Assembly (NCBI GenBank): GCA_024235015.1
Contig: JACKNG010000005.1
Span: 186,001 to 250,000, forward strand
From: Gammaproteobacteria bacterium
Lineage (GTDB): Bacteria > Pseudomonadota > Gammaproteobacteria > Ga0077536
DNA length: 64,000 bases
Direction: 5' to 3'
In this document: positions 47,401-54,301 of the stretch, in pieces
Layout: the number at the start of each line of letters is the position of its first letter
Numbering within the stretch: the first letter of the stretch is position 1
Program-made: the position numbers and the translations under genes
Notes under the pieces: generated by a model
The model's input: only the letters and a program-made list of their open reading frames with translations
What the model was told of the DNA's origin: nothing
Databases searched by the model: none

Positions 47401-50400
47401 CAGCGTGCCGTTGTTGAATACCAGGTGGCCCGGGGTAGCCGCACCCGGTGCCGCGCCCAGGTTGGCATCGGCGCTCACGCTCAGCACGCCACCGTTGATC
47501 GTCGTCGCACCGCCGTAGGTGTTGGTCCCGGTCAGGGTCAGCTTGCCCGCGCCCTGCTTGATCAGCGCGCCGGTGGCGCCCGAGATGACGCCGGCAAAGG
47601 TGTCGTCGCCCGCGTCGCCGGTCGTCAGCACCTGGCCCGCGCCGATACTCACGTCACCGCCGGTTGCGCCACCGCCGTTCAAGGCACCGAGGGTCTCGGA
47701 GTTCGTCACCTTGAGGTTGGCGCCCGCCGCGTCCGCCAGCGTGACTTCGACGGTGTCTGCCAGCGCCGCCCCGCCCTGGACTTCGAGGGTGCCGCCGTTG
47801 ACCGTCGTCAGGCCGGTGAAGGTGTTGGCACCGCTCAGCAGCAGCGTGCCGCCGTCGTTCTTGGTCAGGGTCCCCGTCGCCGTTGTGACGGCGCCGCTCA
47901 AGGTGGTGTTGCCTGCGCCTTCGACGACCAGGTCATGCGCCCCGGAGATGCCACCACCGTAGGTGAGGGTACCGGCGTCGGACTGGATGGTGGTGGCGCC
48001 GAGCAGGATCGCGGCGCCCGCAATACTGTTACTGCCGCTGATGTTGCGCAGCGCGCCGTTGCCGCCGACGCCGCTGCCGCTGATCAGCAATGCCTCGGTG
48101 CCGATCGTGATGTCGCCCTGGAGTTCCAGGGCGGCGCCGCTCGCCACCGCGGTGCCGGCCACGGCCGAGCCCAACGCGGTGTCGTTCCGGACGTTCAGCA
48201 CGCCTGCCGCGATGTTCGTACTCGTGGTGTAGGTGTTCGCCCCGCTCAGCACGAGGGTACCGATGTCGGCCTTCGTCAGGCCCCCGCCACTGCCGGCAAT
48301 GACGCCGGCGTAGCTCAGCACCTGGCCGGTGTCGACGTCGAACGTGCCTGCGCCTGTCAGCGCCACCCCGCGGTTGGCGTCCAGGGTGAACGTCGCCGTC
48401 GCTTCCAGGGTACCGCCGATGAATTCCAGCTGGGCCGGTGTCGCCGCCCCTGGCGCCGCACCCAGGTTCGCGTCCGCGCTCACGCTCAGCACGCCGCCGG
48501 CGATCGTGGTGGTGCCGCCGTAGGTGTTGGTGCCGGTCAGGGTCAGCTTTCCCGCACCCTGCTTGGTCAAACCGCCTGTAGCGCCCGAGATCACGCCGGC
48601 GAAGGTGTCGTCGCCCGCGTCGCCCGTCGCCAGCACCTGGCCGGCAGCGATGCTCACGTCGCCGCCCGTCGCGCCGCCGCCGTTCAGCGCGCCGATGGTT
48701 TCCGAGTTGGTCACCGCCAGGTTCACGCCGGCTGCGTCCGCCAGCGTGACCTCGACCGTGTCCGCCAGCGCCGAGCCGCCCTGCACTTCCAGGGTGCCGC
48801 CGTTGATCGTGGCCGTCCCGGTGAAGGTGTTGGCGTTGCCCAGCACCAGCGTGCCCGCGCCCTGCTTGTCGAGCACCGTCGTCCCGCTGATCGACGTCGC
48901 GCCCGATTGCGACATCGTGCCCGCCCCCACGTTCAGGGTCAGCGTGCCGCCTCCCGTGGTCACGGCACCGAAACTGCCACCGGTGCCGGACAGGATGGTC
49001 ACCGCGCCCGCTTGTGCACCGCCCGCACCGGTTGTGTTGAAGCCGCCTACCGTCGCGGTGCCTGCGGACGCATCGATGGTGATCGCGCCGCCCTCGGTAC
49101 GGATGACGTCGGTCTGGGTCGTGAACACGACGTTGCCGGCGGTCGAGCGGATGGTCAGGCTGCCGGTGGTCAGGTCGAGTTCGACCAGCCCCGCGCTGGT
49201 GATTCCGGCACCGGCAGCACCCGTCACCGTGTCGACCGTCACCAGGCCCGTCGCTTCCAGCACGACGTTCGCCGTCGCGGCCAGCGCGTCGATCGCGCCC
49301 CAGGACACGGTGTTGCCTGCGATGTCGCCGTCGCCGGAGGCAATGGTGGGAAGGCCGCCGTCGTGGTCACCGCCGGCGGCCGCGTCGATGATGGTCAGGG
49401 TCGCCGGGTCGAGCAACAGGGTGCCCGTCTCGCCTGCCGCTGCGGTGACGTCGACGTCGCCACGCATGACCAGGGTGTCCTTGCCCGAGACCTCGACGAA
49501 GCCGCCGTCACCGTCCTGGCTACCGCCCTTCGCCGTGGTCTTGCCGTGGTACTGCGTGGTGTCGTCGGCCCACACCACGACCTTGCCGCCGTCACCGTCG
49601 ACGGTGGCATCGGCCGTCAACGTCGCCTGGCTACTGACGAAGGTGGTTTCGGCGTTGGCCACATCCGGGTTCGCACCGTGGGCATCGCCGCCGACCAGGA
49701 TCTCGCCGCCGCCCTGCCCGCCCGAGGCGTCGATGGCCGCTGCACGGTTGAGTGCGACCGCGCGCCCGGTGACGACCACGCGCCCGCCTTCGCCTGCTGC
49801 CGAGCGTGCCGAAACGACGCCCTGCTGGTCGAGCGTGACGGCAGCCGCGGCGGTGAGTTCGACCGCGCCTGCGTCGCCGCCGCTGGCGTCGGCGGCGATC
49901 GTTCCGGTGTTGACGATCGTCGCGGCAGTGACCTGCACCGTGCCGCCATCGCTGGTGGCATCGGCGGCCGAGGCATCGATCTGCCCGGTGTTGAGCACCG
50001 ACGACGAGGGACCGAGCCCGACCAGGCGGACCTTGCCCCCGGCGTTCTCGATGCGGCCCGCGCGGATGACGCCGCTGTTGTTGATGCTGTTCTTGAACAC
50101 GCCGTCGGCCGCGCTGGCGGTGATGAGGACATCGCCGCCCTCGGCAACGATCTGGCCGCTGTTGGCGACCTGGTCGTCGATGGCGCGGGCGTTCTCCAGC
50201 ACTGCTTCGTCGACGGTGAAGCGCAACAGGCCGTCGCCTTCGAAATCGACGGTCACCTTCTCGCCCGCGGCGAGCTGTACGCGCCCGGCAGTGGCAACGA
50301 TGACGCCCTCGTTGGCCACGCTGGTGCCGACCAGGGCGACGTCGCCGTCGCTGGCCTCGATATGCCCCTGGTTGACCACCCGCCCGCCGGCTTCCTTCAA

Positions 50401-50898
50401 CGCCTGCAGGCTGTAACTGCCACGCATGAAGTCGTCGATGCCGACCTGCATCGCGCCGGCGACCAGGCTGCCGACGTTGACGCGCGCGCCAGGCTTGAAG
50501 AACACCCCGTTGGGATTCATCAGCACGACCTGGCCGTTGGCCTTGACCTGGCCGAAGATCTCGCTGGGCTTCTGGTCGAAGATGCGGTTGAGCGTCGCCG
50601 CGCGGGCGCCGGGCTGATTGAACTGGACGGTTTCGTGTTTCGCGACGTTGAAACTCTGCCAATCGATGGCAGCGCGGGCCGACTGCTGATTGATGGTCGT
50701 GACGCCTGGCCCCTGGGTGATGGCCGCCTGGCCGGCACGCACCTGTCCACCGGTGGGTCCGGCGACGGCCACCTGCGGGCCGAGCCCGAGCACGACGCCC
50801 GGGACGAGCGCAAGACGCACCGCCCGCGCCAACGGGTGCAGGGCATGGGACGGCAGGTTCCCGCCGGCCCCGACCGGCTGATTGTGACGGCTACTCAT
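35431..50898 (-). CDS. Giant two-partner secretion exoprotein (TpsA, filamentous haemagglutinin-like)
   Basis: This 5155-residue protein starts at MSSRHNQPVGAGG behind GGAGGGAG. A signal peptide (about 1-46) precedes the TPS domain (about 47-290) with LMNPNGVFF near residue 127, recognised by the partner TpsB. Next is DGGKVVVWADDTTQYHGKTT (about 430-460), common in large TpsA proteins. Autotransporter-type beta-strand repeats (GGTLEVQGGAALADTVEVTL and similar) fill about 630-1570 and 2150-2830. About 3280-3690 holds 130-residue repeats (LTGSSANDTFTVTGGTLSGT). About 4180-4640 holds short beta repeats (GGATIGGNVS). A Cys pair (about 4920-4926) is followed by a coiled coil (about 4930-4985), an acidic Glu/Asp/Pro/Ala tail (4985-5118) and a basic end. 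Secretion through TpsB to the surface is expected from the family; the target is unknown. Confidence 0.93.
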   Translation of the reverse strand: MSSRHNQPVGAGGNLPSHALHPLARAVRLALVPGVVLGLGPQVAVAGPTGGQVRAGQAAITQGPGVTTINQQSARAAIDWQSFNVAKHETVQFNQPGARAATLNRIFDQKPSEIFGQVKANGQVVLMNPNGVFFKPGARVNVGSLVAGAMQVGIDDFMRGSYSLQALKEAGGRVVNQGHIEASDGDVALVGTSVANEGVIVATAGRVQLAAGEKVTVDFEGDGLLRFTVDEAVLENARAIDDQVANSGQIVAEGGDVLITASAADGVFKNSINNSGVIRAGRIENAGGKVRLVGLGPSSSVLNTGQIDASAADATSDGGTVQVTAATIVNTGTIAADASGGDAGAVELTAAAAVTLDQQGVVSARSAAGEGGRVVVTGRAVALNRAAAIDASGGQGGGEILVGGDAHGANPDVANAETTFVSSQATLTADATVDGDGGKVVVWADDTTQYHGKTTAKGGSQDGDGGFVEVSGKDTLVMRGDVDVTAAAGETGTLLLDPATLTIIDAAAGGDHDGGLPTIASGDGDIAGNTVSWGAIDALAATANVVLEATGLVTVDTVTGAAGAGITSAGLVELDLTTGSLTIRSTAGNVVFTTQTDVIRTEGGAITIDASAGTATVGGFNTTGAGGAQAGAVTILSGTGGSFGAVTTGGGTLTLNVGAGTMSQSGATSISGTTVLDKQGAGTLVLGNANTFTGTATINGGTLEVQGGSALADTVEVTLADAAGVNLAVTNSETIGALNGGGATGGDVSIAAGQVLATGDAGDDTFAGVISGATGGLTKQGAGKLTLTGTNTYGGTTTIAGGVLSVSADANLGAAPGAATPAQLEFIGGTLEATATFTLDANRGVALTGAGTFDVDTGQVLSYAGVIAGSGGGLTKADIGTLVLSGANTYTTSTNIAAGVLNVRNDTALGSAVAGTAVASGAALELQGDITIGTEALLISGSGVGGNGALRNISGSNSIAGAAILLGATTIQSDAGTLTYGGGISGAHDLVVEGAGNTTLSGAVTTATGTLTKNDGGTLLLSGANTFTGLTTVNGGTLEVQGGAALADTVEVTLADAAGANLKVTNSETLGALNGGGATGGDVSIGAGQVLTTGDAGDDTFAGVISGATGALIKQGAGKLTLTGTNTYGGATTINGGVLSVSADANLGAAPGAATPGHLVFNNGTLEATATFTLNANRGVALNGAGTFDVDTGQVLTYAGIIAGSGGGLSKADAGTLVLGGVNTYDTATTLAGGVLSVSADANLGAAPVGATAGHLTFNGGTLEATATFTLNGNRGVALAGAGTFDVDTGQVLTYAGVIAGSGGALNKADTGTLVMTGANTYTTATNVNAGVLNIQNAAALGTTGVGTTVASGAALELQGGIAIGGEALSLAGSGVGGNGALRNVSGANSLAGAVTLAAATTVQSDAGSLTLSGGIGGAGQDLTIDGAGDTTVDSAIGTGTGALTKNDAGTLLLSGTNTFAGVTTVNGGTLEVQGGAALSDVVEVTLADAAGANLLVTNSETIGALNGGGATGGNVSVAAGQVLTTGDAGNDTYTGVISGAGGLTKQGAGVFILNAINTYTGPTTVNAGTLRAGVADAFSSASAVTLGGGTLDLNNLSLTVASLGGTSGTLAMGAGAGAATLTATTDINLANLGLTFGTGTDTLTAGGTLSTPGTALNKATGALVLGGATEIQLGNTAAAGGGVSLTGTGTTLLDMAALSVDLTVSGSGAGMGNVTNGMTAAFTGVGAIDAGSGNDTLTASTASVTFGISGTNSGTASFLSGGTGTWSGFENLTGTGNADMFNFDANGLGSLSGNVTGGGGNDQFNVAGNATVTGSILGGAGDDTLNLTNSAVFTGTFDGEGNNDIVLFGAGNARIVGSVAGGTGTNTIDWSAATQSHTFEQTGPGNKDGFFTSTSKGLAFNLIESGAATDWTDFATLNANPGGTLVGPTTATFWLFDSLNHGFFADSIANLAGGTRTEFTVDINVQAGSATDVFIFSGTGSVPGGISGGDGTDVLVGSIGADTFTLTGADTINLNTFSTVLSSVESIDATQGAPNFTDAGNDVINLAGFSLSGLVNGGAGTNTLNGLTGIINVTGVNLGTAPTAVVGGWSNIQNLGGTAAQQTFNLDNTGSIASLDGLAGNDIINVIAAASASVGTLTSASGDTITLNAGSNVTIAAGTVAGSIGGSGALTKTGVGTLVLSGNNTWSGTTTINDGILRAGSATAIGDGSAVVLTANGVFDVNDQDETVGSIASAAGTTSITLGSGTLTAGGDGSSTTFAGVVSGTGGVTKTGTGILTLSGANTFTGTLSVNGGMVEVQGGAALADSVEVTLANALGANLIVTNSETIGALNGGGATGGNVTIAAAQTLTTGDAGNDTYAGVISGAGALTKQGAGRLILSGANTYSGVTTLAAGILSISADNNLGAAPGAATPGQLVFNGGTLEATVTFTLNANRGVALAGAGTFDVDAGQVLTYGGIIAGSGGTLSKADTGTLILSGANTYTTGTAVNAGVLNIRDASALGTVGAGTVVSSGAVLELEGGIAVGAESVLLGGSGVGGNGALRSISGANSLAGLLTLAAASTVQTDAGTLTLTGTVAGAAQNLTLEGAGNTTISGNITTTTGTLTKNDGGTLLLTGTNTFTGQTAINGGTLEVQGGAALADSVEVTLANAAGANLLVTNSETIGSLNGGGATGGDVSVAAGQVLTTGDGGNDVYAGVIAGAGALTKQGAGAFTLSGTNTYTGVTTVAAGALVLQGGAAIADAGTVQVNAGTLQVNASETLGTVNSLGGSTILLNGGGVTLTVEQGAVAGAMSGTGGLTKSTAGLLTLSGNSAYSGATSVAAGTLRAGSGTGFSANSAVTISAGAVLDVNDQTTSVGALTGNTGTLDLGAGGDISTASGAINLTGTTILTAGGGGNVIDAGTSTLTLGAFTKTDAGNLTLGGNGGVDLNGTLVVSNGDLVIEDGFTASNDLTASANVVFNGTGSGTFDGGALQTVTATTGTIRDSNGLVLSKSGGANLALVAGASVGQNSGNKLDVAVAGGSAIQATGPAIFLQSASNLLIDELATSGAVDTVQITTTGTAALTMDGGAGGYNATLAGDALTLVAGGGLTFQTNPLTVTTLSASFGQGGAATLLVNAPVTGATSATFTGGTSGDVLTFMADVDGSAVTANGGGGNDTFNLNVAIDDGGAETVTFNGDAGNDTFDFADGLAVDVVNGGSAEDFLDLGSYLAGTGALTFSATATDAGTVSGPVAMSYAGVERLSGGANTADTLSGGSVGSATFTVTGADQGTTSLLSGATIPAWLNIERLQGTAGNEIFTFGAGGSLSGAITGGGGTDSIVGTSAALAFDIRGDVGDGANDGRVTSNAVQTTFTDIANLTGSSANDTFTVTGGTLSGTAAGAGGSGDLLSGDLNYTISNPDSGSSTSIFAWNGIENLTGSAAANLFTFNPTGSLSGTITGAGGSDAIAGSSSALTFDIRGDVDNGADDGRVTSNAVATTFVDIANLTGSSANDTFTVTGGTLSGTANGAGGTGDLLSGDLNYTISNPDSGSSTSVTAWQGIENLTGTAAANLFTFNATGSLSGTVTGAGGSDTIAGSSSVLAFDIRGDVDNGADDGRVTSNAIATTFVDIANLTGSSANDTFTVSGGTLSGTADGSGGTGDTLLGDLNYTVSNLNAGSSTSITAWQGIENLTATGAANTFTFATNGRLAGTVDGLGGADVIEGANEAMAYTINAVNGGSLVINGSATTTNFANVETIRGSDQNDTFTIVATSGATALEGGAGADVFLLDNPANTFTTFTGDILGGAGDDQVHFGVPEALPADDPTDELSVVVGSVNLGADNDTIDFSGTKFDGHTVDLISNKFFSVENIKGNGASQLNGPSSSTAYFISDFGTGEFIAWDGTSKTVTFGPGSGATTFEFFSILAGPSNDVFFFGPNGRIPGVGGANTQNVQYDAGVSDGVIRVGLNPAGIDGGTSSGDILVGSKGADVFTLTGAQQLSYTVGGLTTTMTNVNHVDGSFTSVYGGGVQLQPQFVEATDVGAETGNDVIVVDGNTVWGGRIVGGGGVDTLRTNVAVQVVIDQINEGTAGGLSSSSASFAVGNFDEIEILETGDGDDQVSLAVAPNDNNAVAATTRLDLGAGTDTLSSTVAVRWTLEGIGSGFASNQANNALRVDFRNVENLSSNQSTLLAFAPVPAGNPTSVTGTITSTGANGITIETASVATGATGINLVAAGGITSNGALALTASGAGDINLTGPVAVNGNFATSVAAGTATIGGAVTTGGSQSFTGQTTVSGNLAAGTTVASNGNLTVNGNVTSVGAQTYQGITSINGSIINGGAVAFTGGAGSVTGSIGGSANNAVGSVSFGAGATVGGSVTTTGSQSFAGGTTITGDVTAGSSVTVAGGATVGGSVTTTGSQSFAGGTTITGDVTAGSGVTVTGGATIGGNVSSGAGQTYAGTTNINGDILQGTAVAFSGGQGTVGGTIGQTATNTGTVGSVSFANGASVGGAVTTTGDQNYAGGTSLGDDVVAGGRVTVTGGATIDGDVSTGASQSYVGATTIGGSILQGTAVAFSGDVGTVTGSIGQTASNTGTVATVSFAAGASLGGPVTTSGNQTYGGATTLAGDLSGADLVFNGVTTIDGDIAMSSSTDVFDFNNEVVSADDAVLNIVPTPGRDLFIDLDAGVGHLAADRFAGLLGTLVIGGRLFVAPGAPTMLDGALQSANANYIEISEDFATGGNLMLLGSAIEMVNAPGQNLEISAGGERVGEIVMLAFGDNIVTFDALADTTRTALGNIAGPDTGTVRISGRSATLAATGELLNTGNMIMSMAGGEVAVAQSDTAVNQQVQFNVQSNASPSNVSLTDTFLFSSLSETNVSVANRFVRANSLLGAGVTANSLFQNARVSFPNPAAVLTLLQAVSFVDSSLFEEDLSLFGQIGNGIALSLDQCEDAEGCAPSVTEEELVALIESLNERISRIETLLEAGQIDAEEGQRLLTGYRQQLQNFLTYQEQLVAYNKAKEADEFGDDFGDEFEDVFEAEETLEPAESAAPAEAAEPAEELPVFDEATEEPFAPLEEDTAPAVEEPAVEPEFEDLDEAVETFDAAPAPEPAAAEPAPESDGGEPEFEELDDEFEEFEEEFDDMLLNQLDDPRAVNQLAGTVRIGADGNVLWSGDVLLPTLHRRF
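37640..37875. repeat. 108-bp tandem DNA repeat in tpsA
   Basis: Two nearly identical 108-bp units (36 codons each) follow one another; for example GTCACGTCACCGGTGATCGT recurs at 37685 and 37793. They encode the SVTTTGSQSFAGGTTITGDV motif. Confidence 0.8.
39850..41030. repeat. 390-bp repeats in tpsA (about three copies)
   Basis: Units of 390 bp (130 codons) encode LTGSSANDTFTVTGGTLSGT followed by LNYTISNPDSGSSTS. Corresponding points recur at 40025 and 40415, with a third more diverged copy to about 41030 and a partial fourth at the left. Confidence 0.8.
46960..48560. repeat. 291-bp and about 1-kb repeats in tpsA
   Basis: The sequence CGGTGTCGACGTCGAACGT occurs at 47031, 47322 (291 bp later) and 48327 (1005 bp later), inside longer near-identical blocks; a diverged copy (CCGCGTCGAC) lies at 43551. 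They encode the beta-strand repeat ATFTLNANRGVALNGAGTFD. Confidence 0.8.
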
Positions 50899-51082
50899 AC
50901 GTCCGCTCCCTCCGGCTGGCGCAAGTCCTGCGCCCGCCCGTGCTCATGACCGGGCCAGTTTAGTTATCAGGCAGTTGCGGGGTCCGTGAATCACTTCACA
51001 TCGGATTTTCCACTGCCCGTGCATGTCGGTCCGCGCGCCGCCGGTATCCACCGCGCCATCACCGGATCCTGGCCCACCCGCT

Positions 51083-51100
51083 GTCGCCGCGCGCGGCGAC
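51083..51100 (-). terminator. Perfect palindrome between tpsB and tpsA
   Basis: GTCGCCGCGCGCGGCGAC is an 18-bp self-complementary sequence 14 bp past the tpsB stop and about 185 bp before tpsA. It may lower read-through from tpsB into tpsA or mark an RNA end; it has no T-run. Confidence 0.4.
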
Positions 51101-51114
51101 CAGCCGCAGGCGGC

Positions 51115-53088
51115 TCAGAAGAAGAAGTTCAGGTCGACCCAGTACTGGGGCCGCTTGTCGTTCTCCGGCCGCGGGCTGCCCACCGGCGTGGCGATCGTGA
51201 TCTTGCTGGAGAAGACCTTCGGATTGTTGAACGACAGAGCGAAGCCGATGGCGTTGAACCGTTCCGAATGCTTCTCGGTCGGCAGCGAGCTGTTCAACTG
51301 CCCCGTGGACCAATCGTAAAAGATCGAAAATTGCATCAGCTCGCCCCAGGTGCGATTGCCGAAAGCCGGCTGATCGCTGATGAACGGGGCATTGATGATC
51401 CATTCGAGGGACGCGAACAGGGCACGGTCGAACAACTGCTCGGTGGGGCGGTAACCGCGGACGTTGGTCGGACCGCCGACGCTGTACTGCTCGAGCGGCA
51501 CCAGCAGGTCGGGCGACCACATGGCCTCGAAGGTCAGCAACAGGTTGTGATTCTCGAGCTTGTCCCACAGCGGGGTCAGCGACTGGAAGCGCGATGCGCT
51601 CAAGAACACCTTGTTGAATTCGCCGGCCGCGAATTCGCCCGTACCACTCTGGCGCGAGGGCTGGACCGTGGCCGGATTCTTGCCCATGGCGCCGAGGAAA
51701 TCGTTGAAGCCGTGGGAGATTTCGAGATAGGCCGCGTTGAGGCCGCCAAAGCGGGCATCGACGTTGTCGAAATTGACCTCGAGCGCCGCCACCGTGAGGC
51801 TGTCCATGCTCACCCGCCGACCGAGGGCCTTGGTGCCGCTGCGCTTCTTCGACAGTCGCGCGCCGACATTGAGGTTCATCAGGCGGCTGCGGATGAGATC
51901 GTTGCTGAGTGCCAGGTGATAGTTGCGGATGTCGCTGTAGATGCCCGAATCGCGGAACTGTCCACCGACGTCGAACTGGTTGCGGCTGGTACCGATGTTG
52001 AACACGCTGTCGTAGAGGCCGGTGACCGGCACCTCGTAATCGACGGCATAGAAGAAGGTGTTGTCGGGTACCGCGGTGTGCTGGGCGGTCACGTCGAGGC
52101 GATCACCCTGCCCGAGCGGGTTGTTCCAGGAAACCTTGGCGAGATAGCGGTTGCGCCCGGTCTCGGTGATGCCGTGGTTGTCGGCACGCACGGCGAGCGC
52201 AAAGCGATCCTCGTCCTGGACCTTGAGCACCATGTCCGCCGTACCGACCTCGACTCCGGGCTGGAAGACGCCGAACGAGGACTGGCCGGGGAGGTCCGAC
52301 ACCCGCAACAGGGCCGATTCCGTCGCGTCCTTGGTGATGGGCTGGCCGAGCAGGGAGCGGAACGGCGCCTCGAGCACGTCGGCGTTGTAGAGCTCGTTGC
52401 CCTCGGTGACCACACGACCGAGCAGCCCTTCCATCACCTGGATCCTGACCGCGCCGTCCTCCACCGTCTGCACCGGCACGAACGCCTGGGCGAGGATCAG
52501 GCCGTGCTCGCGGTAGTACTTGGTGACCTCATCGGCGACTTCCTGCAGGCGACCAACGGTGAAACCGTCCGCGCGCGCCGCCAGGGCCTGGTCGAGAATG
52601 CCTTGCACGTCGGACAGCTCGATGTCGAACTCGGGGCGATCCTGGGCGCCGTCGACGACGAACTTCGACACCGCGATCTTCTCGCCCTCGTCGATCTCGA
52701 GCGGCCGATCGGCCACCGGCGGCACCTCGAACAACGGTTCGGTGGGGGGTTCGGCGGGAATGAGCTTGCGATCTTCACCCGGACGGATCGCGCCCGGGCG
52801 GGCGGCATCGGGGAGATCGGCGACCTGCGCAAGCGAGCGGTCGTTGACGCCGAACCCGTCTTCGCCGGGGCGCAGCGCACCGGGACGCGCCGCGGCCGGC
52901 ACGTCGAAACGATCGGCGATCTGGGCGGCATTGCCGATGCCGGGACGGACGGCGCCAGGCCGCGCCGCGTCGGGCACCTCGATGAACGCGGCATGGCCGG
53001 GGCCGGCCACGGTGAGCAGGAACACGGCCGCCGGCAGCCGGAGCACACGCAGATCAAACGCCCATCGGTAATCGAATCCGATTCGCAT
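51115..53088 (-). CDS. TpsB outer-membrane transporter (ShlB/FhaC/HecB family)
   Basis: This 657-residue protein starts at MRIGFDYRWAFDLRVL; a signal peptide covers about 1-34. The mature N-terminus has three copies of AARPGA-V/L/I-RPG at 41-50, 66-75 and 95-104, separated by polar spacers, which I do not know from other TpsB proteins. A POTRA domain follows (about 137-225: FVVDGAQDRP, YREHGLILAQAFVPVQ, GAVRIQVMEG). The beta-barrel carries the L6 motif NVRGYRP (about 542), the hallmark of Omp85/TpsB. It ends in Phe as outer-membrane barrels do. It exports the TpsA encoded next. The ribosome site is weak. Confidence 0.94.
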   Translation of the reverse strand: MRIGFDYRWAFDLRVLRLPAAVFLLTVAGPGHAAFIEVPDAARPGAVRPGIGNAAQIADRFDVPAAARPGALRPGEDGFGVNDRSLAQVADLPDAARPGAIRPGEDRKLIPAEPPTEPLFEVPPVADRPLEIDEGEKIAVSKFVVDGAQDRPEFDIELSDVQGILDQALAARADGFTVGRLQEVADEVTKYYREHGLILAQAFVPVQTVEDGAVRIQVMEGLLGRVVTEGNELYNADVLEAPFRSLLGQPITKDATESALLRVSDLPGQSSFGVFQPGVEVGTADMVLKVQDEDRFALAVRADNHGITETGRNRYLAKVSWNNPLGQGDRLDVTAQHTAVPDNTFFYAVDYEVPVTGLYDSVFNIGTSRNQFDVGGQFRDSGIYSDIRNYHLALSNDLIRSRLMNLNVGARLSKKRSGTKALGRRVSMDSLTVAALEVNFDNVDARFGGLNAAYLEISHGFNDFLGAMGKNPATVQPSRQSGTGEFAAGEFNKVFLSASRFQSLTPLWDKLENHNLLLTFEAMWSPDLLVPLEQYSVGGPTNVRGYRPTEQLFDRALFASLEWIINAPFISDQPAFGNRTWGELMQFSIFYDWSTGQLNSSLPTEKHSERFNAIGFALSFNNPKVFSSKITIATPVGSPRPENDKRPQYWVDLNFFF

Positions 53089-53168
53089 GAGAAATCTACG
53101 TTGTCCCCCTAACTCCCTGAATCCCTTGACTGCCTCGCTGGCCAAGGGCGGCTCGCCACGCGTCGGGG

Positions 53169-53198
53169 AGTATAGCCGTGACGACGCTGCCGCAGCAA
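53169..53198 (-). promoter_or_regulatory. Promoter of tpsB
   Basis: On the minus strand TTGCTG (53198-53193), an 18-base spacer and TATACT (53174-53169), about 80 bp upstream of the tpsB ATG. It lies between the isomerase gene and tpsB, so tpsB-tpsA-sapC can be expressed separately. Confidence 0.55.
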
Positions 53199-53290
53199 AC
53201 GCCGGGATTGGCCGGACGCCACCATGTTGCAGCGCACTACGCGGCATCGACAGGCGCGGCGGCCGCGCCGGCCGCGCGCAGTCGTCCCGC

Positions 53291-54301
53291 CTACTCGTTC
53301 GCTGACGCGGAGGCCGCCGCGGGCGCAGTCGTAAGCGGTGCCTCGAGCAGGGCTTCGCGCCAGGACTCGGCGTCGCCCGCACCGGTGTCGACGGGGAATT
53401 CGGCGGCGATCTTCTCCAGCGCCGCCTGGCGAATCTTCAGTGCAGCCTCGCGGCGCAGCCGCTCGCGGACCTGGGCTTCGACGGCATCGAATGCCAGCAT
53501 CTCGGACTCGATCGCCTGGCCACGCTTGATGATGTGGAGTCCGTCGGCCGTCTCGATCGGGTCGCTGATGCCGTCGACCTTCAGCGCGTTGGCGGCATCG
53601 GCGACCGCCGGCAGCAGTTCGTCGACCCGGATCAGGCCCATGTAGCCGTCGTTGAGCCGGCTCTGCTGATGCCCCGAGTATTTCTTCGCCGCCGCTTCGA
53701 ACGTGGTCTTGCCATCGCGCAACTCGCCGACCAGGCGCCGGGCGAGGTCGCCGGTCTGCTTGCGCGCGGCCGCGTCGGCGCCGTCGGCGAAGGGCAGGAA
53801 GATCTGCCAGATGTGCATGCGACGCGGCACGCGGAAGGCGTCCGGGTTCTTGTCGTAGGCCTCGCGAACCTGCGCGTCGCTGGGGAAGTCGGGGTCCAGG
53901 TTGCCGCGGACGACCTGGTTCAGATAGGCCTCCGCGAGCACCCGCTGCCCGGCCCGCTGCATCAGTACCTGGATCGCCTCGTTGCGATCGGCGCCGTTCG
54001 CGTAGGCCGCCGCGAGGACCGCCTGGTTGACCGTCTCCTGCTCGACGAATTTCGAGAAATTGTCCGCATCGTCAAGGATCTGGGCGCGCTGCTGCGCGGG
54101 CAGTACGGCCATCAGCTCACGCAGTGCGGCGAGATCGATATGGGCATGGAAGCCGCTGTCCGTGGGCGCGACGGCCGGTTCTTGGACGAGTTCGACCGTG
54201 CCGTCGGCATCGGGCGGGCTCAACCAGCGCGCGCCGAATGCGCCGACGAGTATCAGCAGCGCACCCAGCGCCACTGCTCCAATCACAGGTATCAACCGCA
54301 T
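53291..54301 (-). CDS. Membrane-anchored parvulin-type peptidyl-prolyl isomerase
   Basis: This 336-residue protein starts at MRLIPVIGAVALGALL behind AAGGAAAT. Residues 5-25 form an N-terminal membrane anchor, placing the rest in the periplasm. A helical SurA/PpiD-like region (about 50-150) precedes a parvulin domain (about 155-260: RMHIWQIFLPF, FEAAAKKYSGHQQSRLNDGY, DPIETADGLHIIKRG) and a C-terminal helix. It is 202 bp upstream of tpsB in the same direction. A role as folding helper for the TpsB barrel or the TpsA exoprotein is inferred from position; SurA and ParC-type isomerases do this in other systems. Confidence 0.88.
   Translation of the reverse strand: MRLIPVIGAVALGALLILVGAFGARWLSPPDADGTVELVQEPAVAPTDSGFHAHIDLAALRELMAVLPAQQRAQILDDADNFSKFVEQETVNQAVLAAAYANGADRNEAIQVLMQRAGQRVLAEAYLNQVVRGNLDPDFPSDAQVREAYDKNPDAFRVPRRMHIWQIFLPFADGADAAARKQTGDLARRLVGELRDGKTTFEAAAKKYSGHQQSRLNDGYMGLIRVDELLPAVADAANALKVDGISDPIETADGLHIIKRGQAIESEMLAFDAVEAQVRERLRREAALKIRQAALEKIAAEFPVDTGAGDAESWREALLEAPLTTAPAAASASANE

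Noticed and set aside
36900..48560. CRISPR-like or satellite repeats
   Set aside because: The repeats are in frame within one coding sequence and translate into known beta-strand repeat types.
36919..50949. Very long plus-strand frames opposite tpsA (about 1260 and 1690 codons)
   Set aside because: They are the reverse of repetitive tpsA codons; they show Arg/Ala/Gly-rich monotony, no domains, and the tpsA frame has signal peptide, TPS domain and NPNGV motif.
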